A stretch of 64,000 bases of DNA from Begonia masoniana (Eukaryota > Streptophyta > Magnoliopsida > Cucurbitales > Begoniaceae). The stretch spans positions 5,005,519 through 5,069,518 of the forward strand of contig CM039514.1 in the NCBI GenBank assembly GCA_022432975.1, given 5' to 3'. How positions within the stretch are numbered: the first letter of the stretch is position 1; each line of letters starts with the position of its first letter. Positions 1 to 10,604 of this stretch are shown one piece after another. Under the pieces are notes generated by a model that saw nothing but the letters and a program-made list of their open reading frames with translations, was not told the origin of the DNA and did no database searches. The position numbers and the translations under genes were made by a program.

Positions 1-245
1 TTGCATGGAAATTATTTCTTAAATAAAATAAATATTTCTTACATGTTAGGCCTAATGTTGAAAATGAAAACCCAGAAAAATATGTTTTTTTAGATTGGCA
101 GTGATTCAACACAAGCAGTTAAAGTTCTATCTTGTGATTTGATAAAAGCACAATTAGTGAAAGCCAATATATACTTGAACTGGCTGTTGATCCATGTCGA
201 TTCACCAACCGATGCTAGTTGAAGAACAAATATATTTTTTTGCAG

Positions 246-602
246 GTTAGTTTTCCCATCTTGGAGAGAATTCACGTGGAGGGTTTGAAGAGCGTGAAAA
301 AGATCTGGCACAATAACGTATCTACCAAGTGCTTCAGCCAGCTACAAGAATTACGTGTTTCAAAATGTGATCACCTAGTGGAGGTTTTTTCGCCTCAAGC
401 AACATCGGCTTTACGAAATTTAGAAAAAATTTGTGTAGAGCATTGTGATATGTTGGAAACATTGTTTCAGTCAGATGGTGTTCCTTTGACTGTTGGCGAG
501 GAGATGGTTCTTTTTCCTCGACTCTTGACACTAACATTGGTCAATTTACCTAAGTTGACAGCAATTTTAAGCACTACCTCACAAAATATATCCCAAGCAA
601 CG
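246..602 (+). CDS. LRR exon of a CC-NBS-LRR (RPS2/At4g27190-like) resistance protein, repeat copy 1
   Basis: An internal exon of 119 codons lies between an acceptor (TTTTTTTGCAG) and a donor (ACG|GTATGTG). It is open in phase 0 at both ends, so copies can be added without shifting the frame. The translation shows irregular cysteine-containing leucine-rich repeats: VSFPILERIHVEGLKSV, FSQLQELRVSKCDHLVEVF, ALRNLEKICVEHCDMLETLF and FPRLLTLTLVNLPKL. This L..L.V..C..L pattern is typical of the C-terminal LRR of RPS2-like intracellular immune receptors, where it forms the recognition surface. The NB-ARC part is not in the window and would lie upstream. The downstream exon has an in-frame stop, so the locus may be a pseudogene. 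Confidence 0.75.
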
Positions 603-895
603 GTATGTGCGAAATTTATTTTTCTTAATATGGATAATGCTCTTATTATTTGCATGGAAATTATTTCTTAAATAAAATAAATATTTCTTACATGTTAGGC
701 CTAATATTGAAAATGAAAACCCAGAAAAATATGTTTTTTTAGATTGACAGTGATTCAATACAAGCATTTAAAGTTCTATCTTGTTGATTTGATAAAAGCA
801 CAATTAGTGTAAGTCAATATATACTTGAACTGGCTGTTGATCCATGTTGATTCACCAACCGATGCTAGTTGAAGAACAAATATATTTTTTTGCAG

Positions 896-1252
896 GTTAG
901 TTTTCCCATCTTGGAGAGAATTCACGTGGAGGGTTTGAAGAGCGTGAAAAAGATCTGGCACAATAACGTATCTACCAAGTGCTTCAGCCAACTACAAGAA
1001 TTACGTGTTTCAAAATGTGATCACCTAGTGGAGGTTTTTTCGCCTCAAGCAACATCGGCTTTACGAAATTTAGAAGAAATTTGCGTAGAGCATTGTGATA
1101 TGTTGGAAACATTGTTTCAGTCAGATGGTGTTTCTTTGACTGTTGGCGAGGAGATGGTTCTTTTTCCTCGACTCTTGACACTAACATTGGTCAATTTACC
1201 TAAGTTGACAGCAATTTTAAGCACTACCTCACAAAATATATCCCAAGCAACG
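896..1252 (+). CDS. LRR exon, repeat copy 2 of the same resistance gene
   Basis: This exon has the same length (119 codons), phase and splice signals as the exon 650 bp upstream. Only a few residues differ, for example K to E in ALRNLEEICVEHC and P to S in FQSDGVSLTV. If both are spliced in, the protein gains two almost identical LRR blocks in tandem. Because the exon is symmetric, skipping one copy would also keep the frame, so isoforms with different LRR counts are possible. That is inference and needs RNA data. Confidence 0.72.
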
Positions 1253-1545
1253 GTATGTGCGAAATTTATTTTTCTTAATATGGATAATGCTCTTATTATT
1301 TGCATGGAAATTATTTCTTAAATAAAATAAATATTTCTTACATGTTAGGCCTAATGTTGAAAATGAAAACTCAGAAAAATATGTTTTTTTAGATTGGCAG
1401 TGATTCAATACAAGCAGTTAAAGCTCTATCTTGTTGATTTGATAAAAGCACAATTAGTGAAAGCCAATATATACTTGAACTGGCTGTTGATCCATGTCGA
1501 TTCACCAACCGATGCTAGTTGAAGAACAAATATATTTTTTTGTAG

Positions 1546-2283
1546 GTCAGTTTTCCCATCTTGGAGAGCATTCACGTGGAGGGTTTGAAGAGCGTGAAAA
1601 AGATCTGGCACAATAACATATCTACCAAGTGTTTCAGCCAGCTACAACAATTATATGTTTCAGAATGTGATCAACTAGTGGAGGTTTTCCCTTGTCATCT
1701 CGTTCCTAACTTCAGCCAGCTACAAGAATTACGTGTTTCAAAATGTGATCAGCTACTAGAGGTTTTTTCTTGTCATCTCGTCCCTAACTTTGCAGTAAAA
1801 GATCATTCATCCTTTTTGTCTAATTTAAAGCGGCTGGAACTTTATAGTCTGCCCAAGTTGAAGCAGCTTTGGCCTTCCGACAGCTTTGGCCTTCCGAGCT
1901 TTACTGACTTTTATATGGACATCTGTCCGGCTTTACAATTTGTTTTTGATGCTTCAGTTGCTAACCATTTGGGGAATCTCTGAAGTCAATCTGTGAAGAA
2001 TTGTTCCTCGATTGAAGAAATAGTTGAAGAAAAACCGGGTAGAAAGATCATGCTTCCTCTCCTTTCCCTCACTTTGGAGAATCTGCCATGTTTCAGGGTG
2101 AACCAGTCTGTTGAGTTTCCACAAGTCAAGCATGTGAAGGTGGTCCGCTGCTTCAATAACGAAGAAGATTATCGTGCGAATGTGACACAAGTCCGAAACA
2201 TTCAGTTGCAGAAATCGATGAGTTTTTTTGAAAGTTTGGTGGAGTGCTGGAAAACAGATATGTTAATTGCAGATGCTCAATGA
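1546..2283 (+). pseudogene. Terminal LRR exon of the resistance gene, interrupted by an in-frame TGA
   Basis: After an acceptor (TTTTTTTGTAG) the exon opens like the two upstream copies (VSFPILESIHVEGLKSVKKIW) and then diverges. Two near-identical short repeats ending VEVFPCHLVPNF and LEVFSCHLVPNF are followed by SNLKRLELYSLPKLKQLWPS and the typical end region SSIEEIVEEKPG...LPLLSLTLENLPCF, stopping at TGA 2281-2283. A TGA at 1981-1983, right after NHLGNL, breaks the frame. The same frame resumes with VKNCSSIEEIVEE, which is normal for this family, so the stop is probably a small local mutation and not the true C-terminus. If translated, the protein would end at 1983, lacking about 100 residues. 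Confidence 0.65.
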
Positions 2284-2789
2284 ACATGGCTTTTAAATTA
2301 ATGTTCATACATTAAAGTGTCATATATGGCTTTCAAATGATAAGGTACATCTATTGTTAATAATTTTAATTAAGATAATATTTTTAATTTTAATATTTAT
2401 TGGAGTACCTGTCGCGATCTCAACCCGGAAGCATCTTATTAAATGTACAAAAATGCATGCAATGTATGTAAGAATAATATTACGTTTATTCTTTTATTCT
2501 CTTTTAAAATACTCGTCAGCGTGTAAAACAATTATTTGTGAAATTAATTTATAACATTAATTGTACATATATTCTTTAATTTAACATTCTATTTTTATTT
2601 TATGATGTGATAGTTAATAATTAATATAATTAATCTTTCATTTTTATTTATTATATCAATTAATAAATTACACTTAAATACGACTTATTAACATTATATT
2701 TTATTCAGGAAAGGAAAGTAGATGAAATTACACTTTAGCAACAATGTTTCCGCTTCGTTATCAATCTATATTGTAACTATAGTCTCAAA
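2284..2789. other. AT-rich intergenic DNA downstream of the LRR locus
   Basis: It probably begins with the 3' UTR of the LRR gene. The rest is very AT-rich with no convincing coding sequence; the 66-residue open frame starting near 2354 is hydrophobic low-complexity sequence. The right edge grades into the 3' side of a copia fragment, but I could not identify its LTR. Confidence 0.5.
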
Positions 2790-3260
2790 ATCATCTGCCT
2801 TCGATGTTAAAGCATTAGTAAGGACTTGTCACTTAAACTCATCCTTTCAACATGATCTTTAAAAGTCTTGGGTGGCAATCCTTTAGTTAATGGATCCGCT
2901 ATCATTAAACTTGTACTTATGTGTTCAATGCACACCTTTTGTTTTTGTATTTCTTCCTTGACTGCTAAATACTTCAATTCCATATGTTTTGCTTCTTTCG
3001 AGTATTTGTCATTCTTTGAGAATAATATAGCTACGGAGTTGTCACAATAAATCCTTAGTGGTCTATCCATACTTTCGACTATACTTAGACCCAAGGTTAA
3101 GTTCCGCAACCACAACACATGAATAGTGGCCTCAAAGCACGCCACAAATTCTGCCTCCATGGTAGAAGTAGCAATCGAAGATTGCTTTCCACTTCTCCAT
3201 GATACAGCCCCTTCGGCTAATAGAAACATGTAACCAAATGTAGATTTCCTCGAGTCTACA
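2790..3260 (-). pseudogene. Ty1/copia polyprotein C-terminal fragment (RNase H)
   Basis: The minus strand encodes a copia RNase H tail: VDSRKSTFGYMFLLAEGAVSW, SSIATSTMEAEFVACFEA, LRIYCDNSVAILFSKN, and the usual end HISTSLMIADPLTKGLPPK followed by HVERM. Only this last part of the polyprotein is present. At 3261 the homology stops abruptly, where TGTGATGACCCGG, the start of a TRIM LTR, begins. The upstream part of the polyprotein is not found on the other side of the nest, so the copia element was deleted or truncated. Confidence 0.8.
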
Positions 3261-5115
3261 TGTGATGACCCGGATGTGTAAGTATGTGACACAAAATTCC
3301 TTAGAAAAGAGTTGTGTTCAAACCCACAAATATTCAAGAAAAGTGCTCGGTGGTGTGTTTGTGAAAAATGTTGAACAAAGGTAAGAAAATGCTAAAATAA
3401 AATGCAAGAAAATAAACAATGGTTAAGGATGCTATGGCCGAATATTATATGAAGAATGAGAGTGTGAAATATAAAATAAAAATAAAAAGAAAAGAGATAA
3501 AGAAGATGGAGTTATGGCGAAAATGAAAATGCAATGCTAAGGAATGAAGAAAATGACATAAAATAAAAGTGAAGGAGAGTGTGAAGTGGAGCCGAAAATA
3601 AAAGTGAACATTGTGTGGAAGTGAAGGCAATAAAAGTAAAAGAAATACATTTGGCGGATCCGTAGAGCGATCTTACTAGTTAAGCTCTCGGATAAACGTT
3701 TTTCGGGATGAAAACGACCAGCGTAGGCCGGGATTTTCGTCCTCAATCCTAATCCCAATGGAAAAGGTGAGGAAAAAGAGTAAGAATTAACTTAGCAACC
3801 CAAGCTAAGTTAATAATGGAGGGCTTCTCCACTTAATTCAAAGAATCAAGGAAAAACAAGCATAAAAGCTTGAAAAGAAAGAGTAATTTTATTGATTTGG
3901 CAAAAAGTTTCATACGAACACTAATTCCATGCATTTATAGAAGTCCTAGGGTGGATTAGGGTTGGAAAGGATGAATTTGGGCCGTTGGATTTGAAGAAAA
4001 TCGATCAATGGCCGAGGAGAATAGATCTGTGCTGCTTTGATCTTGCCCGAGCCAAAACTTGATCAATGGCTGATTTTTGTCCAAGTCACCAATTCATGTT
4101 GTCACTAACTCTCCTACCTGCAAAATCATACCTTTTAATTTGGGGTCTTCTTTGGGCCTGGTATTTTTTTGGGCTCAATTTGTGGAGGACTTTGTTTCCT
4201 TGAATTTTTGAGTGGAATTTCTTCAACCCAAATTCTTCATCCGAAATCCACCATCATACATCTAATTCTAACCATTCAATCTAATGCATGAAATACAATT
4301 ATAAATTCATACAATAAAGTCAAATGTATGTCAAATAAGTTCGAAAATAAAATTACAAATTAATGGGCCGGGAAGACAAATTCTCATGGGCCGAATGGTG
4401 AATCCTCCAAGTGCTCCTTATGCATTCCTCCCATAAATTATACCTACAAAAGAAAAACACGTAATAAGTAGGAAGATGATTTAAAGCTTGGGACTTTACT
4501 AATTTTTCTTTTAATTGCAACACGAGGCACGTCAGTATGTGTATGATGGCTGCACGAACCGGAACCCGGATGGCGGTACGTCCGCAAGGGCGAACCAGAA
4601 GGTGACGGGTTGTAAAAAGAGGGTCGTCACAATCCCACATCGCTTGGGGAAGTATGTGGAAATGAAATATATGTAAACAGACCCGCCCAAGATAGTAAGA
4701 TGCATTTTGGAGCACAATTGACAATGGATCCCATAAGAACTCCGAAGTTGAAAGTGTTTCGGCGAGAGTAGTACCATATTGGGTGACCGACTGAGAAGTC
4801 CTCGCCAAACAAAGCCGTGATGGGAGCATATTAGGCTACGGCTCAATCCCCAGAGCGGACAATATTTTACTGGGATAAGGGGTCGTTAAAAATGGTATCA
4901 GAGCCTGTACCCAACTAGAAATGTGGCCAACGGGGACGTTGGGCCCCCGAGGGGGGTGATTGTGATGACCCGGATGTGTAAGTATGTGTACGATGGCTGC
5001 ACGAACCGGAATCCGAATGGCGGTACGTTCGCGCGGGCGAACCGGAAGGTGACGAGTCATAAAAAGGGGGTCGTCACAATCCCACATCGCTTGGGGAAGT
5101 ATGTGGAAGTGAAAC
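3261..5115 (+). mobile_element. TRIM-type LTR retrotransposon, 5' LTR split by a solo LTR, 3' LTR truncated
   Basis: The same sequence, TGTGATGACCCGGATGTG, opens at 3261 (5' LTR, continuing at 4535 after an insertion) and at 4961 (3' LTR). The two LTRs share the long GGCTGCACGAACCGGAA ... CACATCGCTTGGGGAAGTATG segment. Just inside the 5' LTR is TGGTATCAGAGCC (4893-4905), a perfect initiator Met-tRNA primer-binding site. Only about 70 bp separate the LTRs, and the interval ends in a purine-rich GAGGGGGGTGAT polypurine tract directly before the 3' LTR. An element with no coding capacity and such a short interior is a TRIM, dependent on another element for proteins. The 3' LTR stops at 5115, where the next element begins. 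Confidence 0.8.
3287..4534. mobile_element. Solo LTR (~1.25 kb) inserted in the TRIM 5' LTR
   Basis: The TRIM LTR is interrupted by 1248 bp beginning TGACACAAAATT and ending GAGGCACGTCA, flanked on both sides by GTATG (3282-3286 and 4535-4539). TG...CA termini with a short TGAC/GTCA inverted repeat and a 5-bp target duplication are the hallmarks of an LTR retrotransposon. No protein domains are present, so I read it as a solo LTR left by LTR-LTR recombination. The intact 3' LTR copy at 4961 shows the uninterrupted sequence. Which strand is the transcribed one is unknown. Confidence 0.65.
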
Positions 5116-6430
5116 TGTAACGACCCCAAAATTTAATTTTAGATTTTTCCCTAATTTGAAACCCTAAAATTTTTCCCAAATCGATTTGTAAATTAGGTTA
5201 AATTAGATCGTTATAAAACCCTAATTTTCTTAATTCAAAATTATTGAAAATAGCAAAACTCATTTATTAAGCGGAAGCTTTAAATTACTACCAATAAATG
5301 TTTAGAAAATTTAAATACTAAACAAAACATTAAATAAAAATCTCATTCATAAATTTAAAATAACATCCTTACTAAAAATCCGACGGTTGATGAAATAAAT
5401 TATACAAATTGAAAATTAAAACTTAATGCAACTAAATATAAAATATTATTTTAAAACGATGTAAAATTCATGACTTTAAATTTTTATTCATAACCAACGA
5501 CAACATCCTCCTCTGTATGTTCGCCCGCCTCTGGCAAATTTTCGATCAGCGTCATTTCTTCCTCAAATAAAAATTCACCTACATCACAAAACTAATGCGT
5601 GAGAAAAACTCAGTAAGTAGAAACACGTGCATATGACTTTAATTGCATACATTACCCAATTTCATGCTTTAAAAATTACATACTGGATAGAACTCATTTT
5701 CTGATCCTTACCATGCGTTCTGGCTTTCAGAAAACTAGCGGTTTCTTACCCTCATAAAGTTTCATCAGCCATCTCAATAACCATGCGTTCAGGCTCTCAT
5801 TAGCCATCTCATGCATTCCGTCAATTTCATTCGTTTTCATGCATTTCATACACTCATGCATCATGACCTATCATTTTTATCTTTCTATATTTCCATGTCA
5901 ATGCCTATACATGCATGTCCAAATAATAACATAATTTAACAAAATAAAATACTTTAAAGAAAATAATTTAATATATGTTTCGTGATGTAGGGCCTACGGC
6001 CAAAACATTGAAAAACCTAATGTTTTACTCACCTGGATTTCGAGAGAGATAGGGAATAGAGTTTTAGGTATCTTTCTCCAAGTGTTGAATTACTCTTCTT
6101 TGCCTAAAAATTGTGGAGGTTTAAATTTCGTATTTTACCCAAAAATAATCATTGAAATTAATAAGGGTAAAATTTTCCTTACCAATAACGTCGAATCGTT
6201 GAATTTTCGGATCGATTGAGCGTCTTCTAATTATCCCAAAAATTCAGATTTGGTTCGGTTCGGGTCAATCGGGCCGGTTTGGGTCGTCAGAACCGGTTCA
6301 ACTAAAAATAGAATTGGTGGTCTGGTTCGGTTCAGAATTAAAATTCTGAACCAACCCCTTCCTCGTTCGCCTTCTTTTCTGTCGAGAGAGAGTGAGTGAG
6401 AGTGAGAAACAGAGAGCAAGAGATTCTAGT
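5116..6430 (-). mobile_element. Fragment of a chromovirus LTR related to the 17315-28639 element
   Basis: It begins TGTAACGACCCC and follows the same order of blocks as the LTRs at 17315 and 26637: AAACCCTAAAATTTTTCCC, GCGGAAGCTTT, TTCACCTACATCACAA, AAAACTCAGTAAGT and GTGATGTAGGGCC. Identity is clearly lower, so it is an older or separate subfamily. Orientation is taken from the related element, whose genes are on the minus strand. It ends near 6430, in the part matching GAGAGAGTGA of the full LTR, where gypsy gag-leader sequence takes over. No polyprotein is attached. Confidence 0.6.
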
Positions 6431-6771
6431 GATTGATTCTAGTGAACGCCTTAGTGACTTGATTCTAATCATTCTTGAACGTTGAATTTAAAGTTTGAAA
6501 TTTTATAGTTTCATTTGTTGCATTGTCTCTTGATTGAGTTTTTACTTTAAGAACCAAAAGAGGAGATTGAGTGGTAAGAGGCAAGAGACGAGTTTATTTT
6601 GTAAAAGCTAAATTTCTAGAGAAACACAAGTAGAGTTATTATTGAACGAGTGTAATCACATGAGGGATAGAAAAAATCCATTTATTCGCTTATTATTTAT
6701 TGTTTAACATTTGCTTATATTGATCTTTTTCATTTATTGTTTACTTATTTTGATTGATTGTTTCAAAAATC

Positions 6772-7304
6772 ATGAGTGGGGAAGAAAGTGAAATGGATTT
6801 AAAAGTGTTTATGAGGGCCATACAAGACCAATTTACAGCTATTACTAGGAGGATGGAACGATTGGAAATACAATCACCTAAGTACTCTCGTGGAAGGAGA
6901 GTTGACGACGAAAATGAGTTTGAGAACGAGGATAGACCATACCGAAGGAAAATGTATGATAAGATAGACCGAGAGAACGATGACCTAAGCCACATCAAGA
7001 TAAATATTCATTCATTCCAAGGAAAAAGTGATCCCGAGACTTTCTTTGAATGAAATGAAAAGTGGATTTGTTGTTCGAATGTCAAAAACTATACGGAAGA
7101 CAAAAAGATTAAGTTGGTTACAATGGAATTCACCGACTATGCAAATATTTGGTGAGAGCAATTTGCCAAGAATCAGAGGTGTATTGGAAAAGTGTGAAGG
7201 CACTTATGAAGAAAATGTACGTTTTGACATTATTATAGAGATTTATGTCGGAAGCTCCAAAGTTTAACTCAAGAATTTAATAGTGTGAAAAAATATTACA
7301 AGGA
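6772..7304 (+). pseudogene. Gypsy gag N-terminal half, frameshifted
   Basis: The chosen start, ATGAGTGGGGAAGAAAG, gives MSGEESEMDLKVFMRAIQDQ, then a coiled-coil-like region (FTAITRRMERLEIQ) and SHIKINIHSFQGKSDPETFF. A stop follows at 7051-7053. The homologous sequence then continues in other frames (TIRKTKRLSWLQWN reflects a shifted frame) up to the hAT insertion. The 38.4-kb copy has nearly the same sequence and similar breaks, so part of the decay predates the duplication or transposition. Confidence 0.7.
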
Positions 7305-7312
7305 GATGGAAG

Positions 7313-8977
7313 CAGAGATATTAAATGGGCGGGCTGGCGGCCCGCTACAGTAGCGAGCCGAGCCGGTCCCGTTACTGTAACGGGCCGAGCCCGGCTCGAT
7401 CCCATTAGGCGGGCCGAGCCCGCCAGCCCGCCTGCTCGGCCCGCTACAGTAGCGAGCCGAGCCGATCCCGTTACTGTAACGGGCCGAGCCCGGCTCGATC
7501 CCGTTAGGCGGGCCGAGCCCGGCTCGGTCCCGTTAGGCGGGCCGAGCTGAGCCCAGAATTTGGGCTCGCGAGTCGGCCAGGGACCGAGCCAAAAGAGCCG
7601 GGCAATGGGTCGGCTTGTTAGCTCGGCGAGCCAGCCCGCCTGGCCCGCCCCAGCACCCCCACCCCCAGCCCAGCCCCACCCCTGGCCAGACCGTCGACGA
7701 CGGGAGAAGAGATCGTCGCCGTTCTTCTGCGCAGAAGCTGTTGGTCGCGTCTCAGCCTTCTCCGGTGAAGCAGTCGTCCTCCATTCACAGATCGCTAAAC
7801 GTCAGAGTCTCCACCTCGCACTGTTCGCCGATCTGCTTTCTCTTGCCGTGAAGAAAAGATCGCCGACAGATTGTGAACTCCAAACTTGGCTTCTTCGCTC
7901 GGGAGGGGATGAGCATGCCGTGGATGGGAAATCGCCATGTTTCTTCGTCAATATCCAAGTTCAGTCCAACTATCCAAATCTCTGCGAGTAGTCGTTGAAG
8001 GAAATTCACAAAATAAAACTAAAAGAACATTGGAGAATAAAAATGAAAATAGAAGAAGATAAGATCTATCTCAAATGCTTGGGAATCCTATTGCCATGTG
8101 TGGTCGTCATTAAATTGGGGGCTCTTTTTGGAAAGAGAGAAGTGATGGAGATGGCAATATTAACTATTATACTATTATTTTGATGTAAATTATTTTTTTG
8201 CCCTCTTCACAACGCTCTCCGAGTTTCATCTCTGCCACACTCATAAAAAGATAGCAAACGGATCGCCGCATGTCGAGTCATCGTTAATCGTGTAGTTCGT
8301 CGTTCTTCACCCACAGAGAGCGCGTTGGTCTTCTCTTCCCACTCTTCTACTCTTCTTCACACATTGAGAAATTGAATAAAATCAAAATTTGGGAAAGAAC
8401 TCTGTTGGCCGGGGAAGAAACACAGATTATTGATAAACAGCGTACACGTGGAGTTTGATTGGTTACCAGACGCTTCTTCTATACAAATTTGATACAAAAT
8501 AAATTAAATTGTTTTAATAAAATATATTATATTTAATCAAATTTGTGATAATTGTAATTAATTTCTTTGGAAACGAGACCCGATCATTGAACACGATGTA
8601 AGATAAAGGCTGGAAAATTAGTTTATTTTATGCATTGATAACATATTTATTTTAAATTTGGGTGATTATAGTTTGCCTTGTGACTTTGTTATATTTTGTG
8701 ATATATTTTAGTTATACAATCTGAAATTTTTATTTATGTAAGCTCGGCTCGTTAAGCTCGGCTCGTTACGCTCGTTGGGCCGGCTCGGCTCGGTTCGTTA
8801 GGCTCGTGGCTCGCGAGCCGGCTCGGGTTGGAAATTTTTTAGGGTCGACTCGTTAGGCTCGGCTTGTTAGGCTCAGCAGGCTCGTTAGGCTCGGCTCATT
8901 TGACTCGTCAGGCTCGGTGAGCCGGGTCTTTCTCGGCTTGGCTCGGCTCGACTCGACTCGCTCGTTTAACATCTCTA
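7313..8977. mobile_element. Non-autonomous hAT-like transposon (1665 bp) with GC-rich subterminal repeats
   Basis: The ends are imperfect inverted repeats: CAGAGATATTAAATGGGC on the left and the complement of TAGAGATGTTAAACGAGC on the right. An 8-bp target duplication GATGGAAG sits at 7305-7312 and 8978-8985, and the uninterrupted site can be read in the paralogous gypsy copy near 38982 (GGAGATGGAAGTCGC). An 8-bp duplication with a YAGRG-type end fits the hAT superfamily. Left subterminal DNA carries two ~100-bp tandem copies rich in GGCCGAGCCCGGCTCG with short palindromes (CCCGTTACTGTAACGGG); the right end is rich in GGCTCGTTAGGCTCG. There is no transposase. An open frame at 7560-7991 is GC-rich and unrecognised; it may be part of a captured host segment. 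Confidence 0.75.
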
Positions 8978-8985
8978 GATGGAAG

Positions 8986-9172
8986 TCGCTATGATAAGGG
9001 CTAATATCATTGGGGATGGGGAAGCCGCAATGGCGAGATTTTTGGAAGGATTAAATCTAGAAGTTGTGGCTATAGTAAATTTGCAACACTACATGGATAT
9101 AAAAGAGTTGCTACATAAAGTAATCAAAATAGAGCGGCAATTAAAAGTGAAAAGAAGTGCAAAGGTAGGAAC
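8986..9172 (+). pseudogene. Gypsy gag fragment, continuation after the hAT insertion
   Basis: The region reads VAMIRANIIGDGEAAMARF, then LEGLNLEV and LQHYMDIKELLHKVIKIE, the C-terminal half of retrotransposon gag (YYKEMEVAMIRA family). It continues directly from the sequence before 7305 once the transposon and one duplication copy are removed. Homology to the 39.1-kb copy ends after GCAAAGGTAGGAAC. Confidence 0.7.
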
Positions 9173-9176
9173 AAGT

Positions 9177-10604
9177 GACACATTTCGATCCTTTATCTCT
9201 CTATCTTTCAGGTGTTTTTTTTATTTACAAACTCCTTTTATTAGTTTACAAAATGAAAATAGTGTTAATTTTGGAACATAAGTTTGAGTGGTCAGTCAGA
9301 AATTAGAGTGAATTTACATTGTTTTGCTTGGTGCACGAACCATATGGTCAAACTCAATTTGAGTGGGAAACAGAGTAAGAACTAAAGTCTTATGTGGGAT
9401 AATTTCTTCGTAAAGAAAAGTGTTCGGTTTTGGATTGGGTAAACTCCTCTGGACTGGTTTGGCGTTGACAATTCTTTGTTTTTTGTAGTTGGAAAAACTA
9501 TAAGATTTTCTTGATCGATTATGGATTCTTTCTTCTTTGTTTCAAGGATATACTTTGTTTCTTCTTCATGGTAATCAAGGGGACTTTTTATTTTATTTTA
9601 GATGATGTAGTTTGTAGTTCTGGATCAGTGGATCTTTATAGTTTTTTTTTTTTTTTTTTTTTTTTTTTCTTTTTTTTATGCTTTCCTTTTGCTGTTCTGT
9701 TCTTGGTGGAAGTTCCATTGCTTTCTTTCATCAGGACATGGAAGGAAGAGCTTATTAGCTCTTATGGGGTTTACTTAATGGGGATGCAAGACGTTGTTGT
9801 ACTGGCTTTAGTAAATAATTTTTCTTTAATGATTATTGTTGATATCTCATAAACAACTTGAGTGAGCTGTTCTCTTGTTAATGTGAAGGAAGACAAAATA
9901 TAGTTGCTAAGAAAATGATAGAATTCTAATGGAGTTTACTAGGGATGATAAAAGGTTAAGATAAAGAGGTGTCATTTAGTTGTCTTTTAGAATTCCTAGA
10001 TAGTATTTTAATTATATCTTATTTTAGTATTCTACAAGTGTTGTTTATTTAAAGAGAAGGGTGTGACATTAGGGAGAAATTATCTTTTGAGAAAAAAATA
10101 GTTTAAATGGAGAGTTAACAGACCTCTCGAACGTCTCGTTATTTTGTAATTTCATCTCGCTTTTTATCTTATTATTATGGAGTTCATATAAAAAAACCTC
10201 AAAATCAAACTGTATTTGGTGGGTATCTAGAGACATCTAATTTTTATCCTCTTAATTACTGCTATGAGATGATTTAAGAAAAAAAATTATATACAAATGA
10301 AGAAGTTATGCGTTAGTGTAATTAAGAGAAGAAGAGTTAGATTGTGTCTTTAGTATTTGCTTTTTCGACTTTTTAGATTGTGTCCCTAGTATTTGCCTTT
10401 TCTACTTCCAAATGACAAGTGTATGGAAAAGACATCTCGTACTAAACCCTTGACCTTCTTTTCTCTAGACTTAGGTTTTACAATTTCATGGGTATCATTC
10501 TTTATTTGATGAATTCATTGAAACCTCACTTAAGTTTTTATGCTCTCATCTTTCTTCCTCTATTTGATGAGAGAATTTATCTAAGTGAAAGAAATAAATT
10601 GCAG
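9177..10604. other. Unassigned AT-rich DNA, possible intron of an unknown gene
   Basis: No repeat seen elsewhere in the window lies here. A T-rich run is at about 9642-9669. The open frames in this stretch are short and have no recognisable domain. If the terminal exon at 10605 is real, its upstream intron and exons would be here, and the acceptor (AATAAATTGCAG) at 10593-10604 is of good quality. I cannot identify those exons. Confidence 0.4.

Larger units (their letters stand above)
1..1545 (+). repeat. ~650-bp tandem repeat (LRR exon plus intron), 2 full copies plus part of a third
   Basis: The block beginning TTGCATGGAAATTATTTC recurs at 1, 650 and 1300. The first two units differ only by scattered substitutions, and the third follows them up to its LRR exon and then diverges. 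Each unit contains intron sequence, a T-rich acceptor ending in TTTGCAG or TTTGTAG, a 357-nt LRR exon, and a donor GTATGTG. The high identity of the introns as well as the exons points to recent unequal crossing-over rather than old exon duplication. Confidence 0.9.
6431..9176 (+). mobile_element. Gypsy element fragment (leader and gag), same family as 32999-46567, split by a hAT element
   Basis: From GATTCTAGTGAACGCCTTAG onward this matches 38100-39170 of the larger gypsy element almost base for base, including the gag start and the end of gag (GCAATTAAAAGTGAAAAG). The match is interrupted at 7313-8977 by a GC-rich transposon and ends near 9172, where unrelated sequence begins. No protease, RT or LTR of this copy is present, so it is a truncated relic. 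Confidence 0.75.

Noticed and set aside
5120..5230. CCCTAA/AAACCCTAA motifs suggesting interstitial telomere repeats (also near 17340 and 26660)
   Set aside because: They are isolated words within LTRs, not tandem telomere arrays.
7560..7991. 143-residue Pro/Arg-rich frame in the hAT element
   Set aside because: The first part is subterminal repeat DNA and the rest shows no domain; it is kept only as a remark on a possible captured segment.
9511..9852. 113-residue hydrophobic frame
   Set aside because: It depends on a T-rich tract that gives poly-Phe; there are no homologous features.
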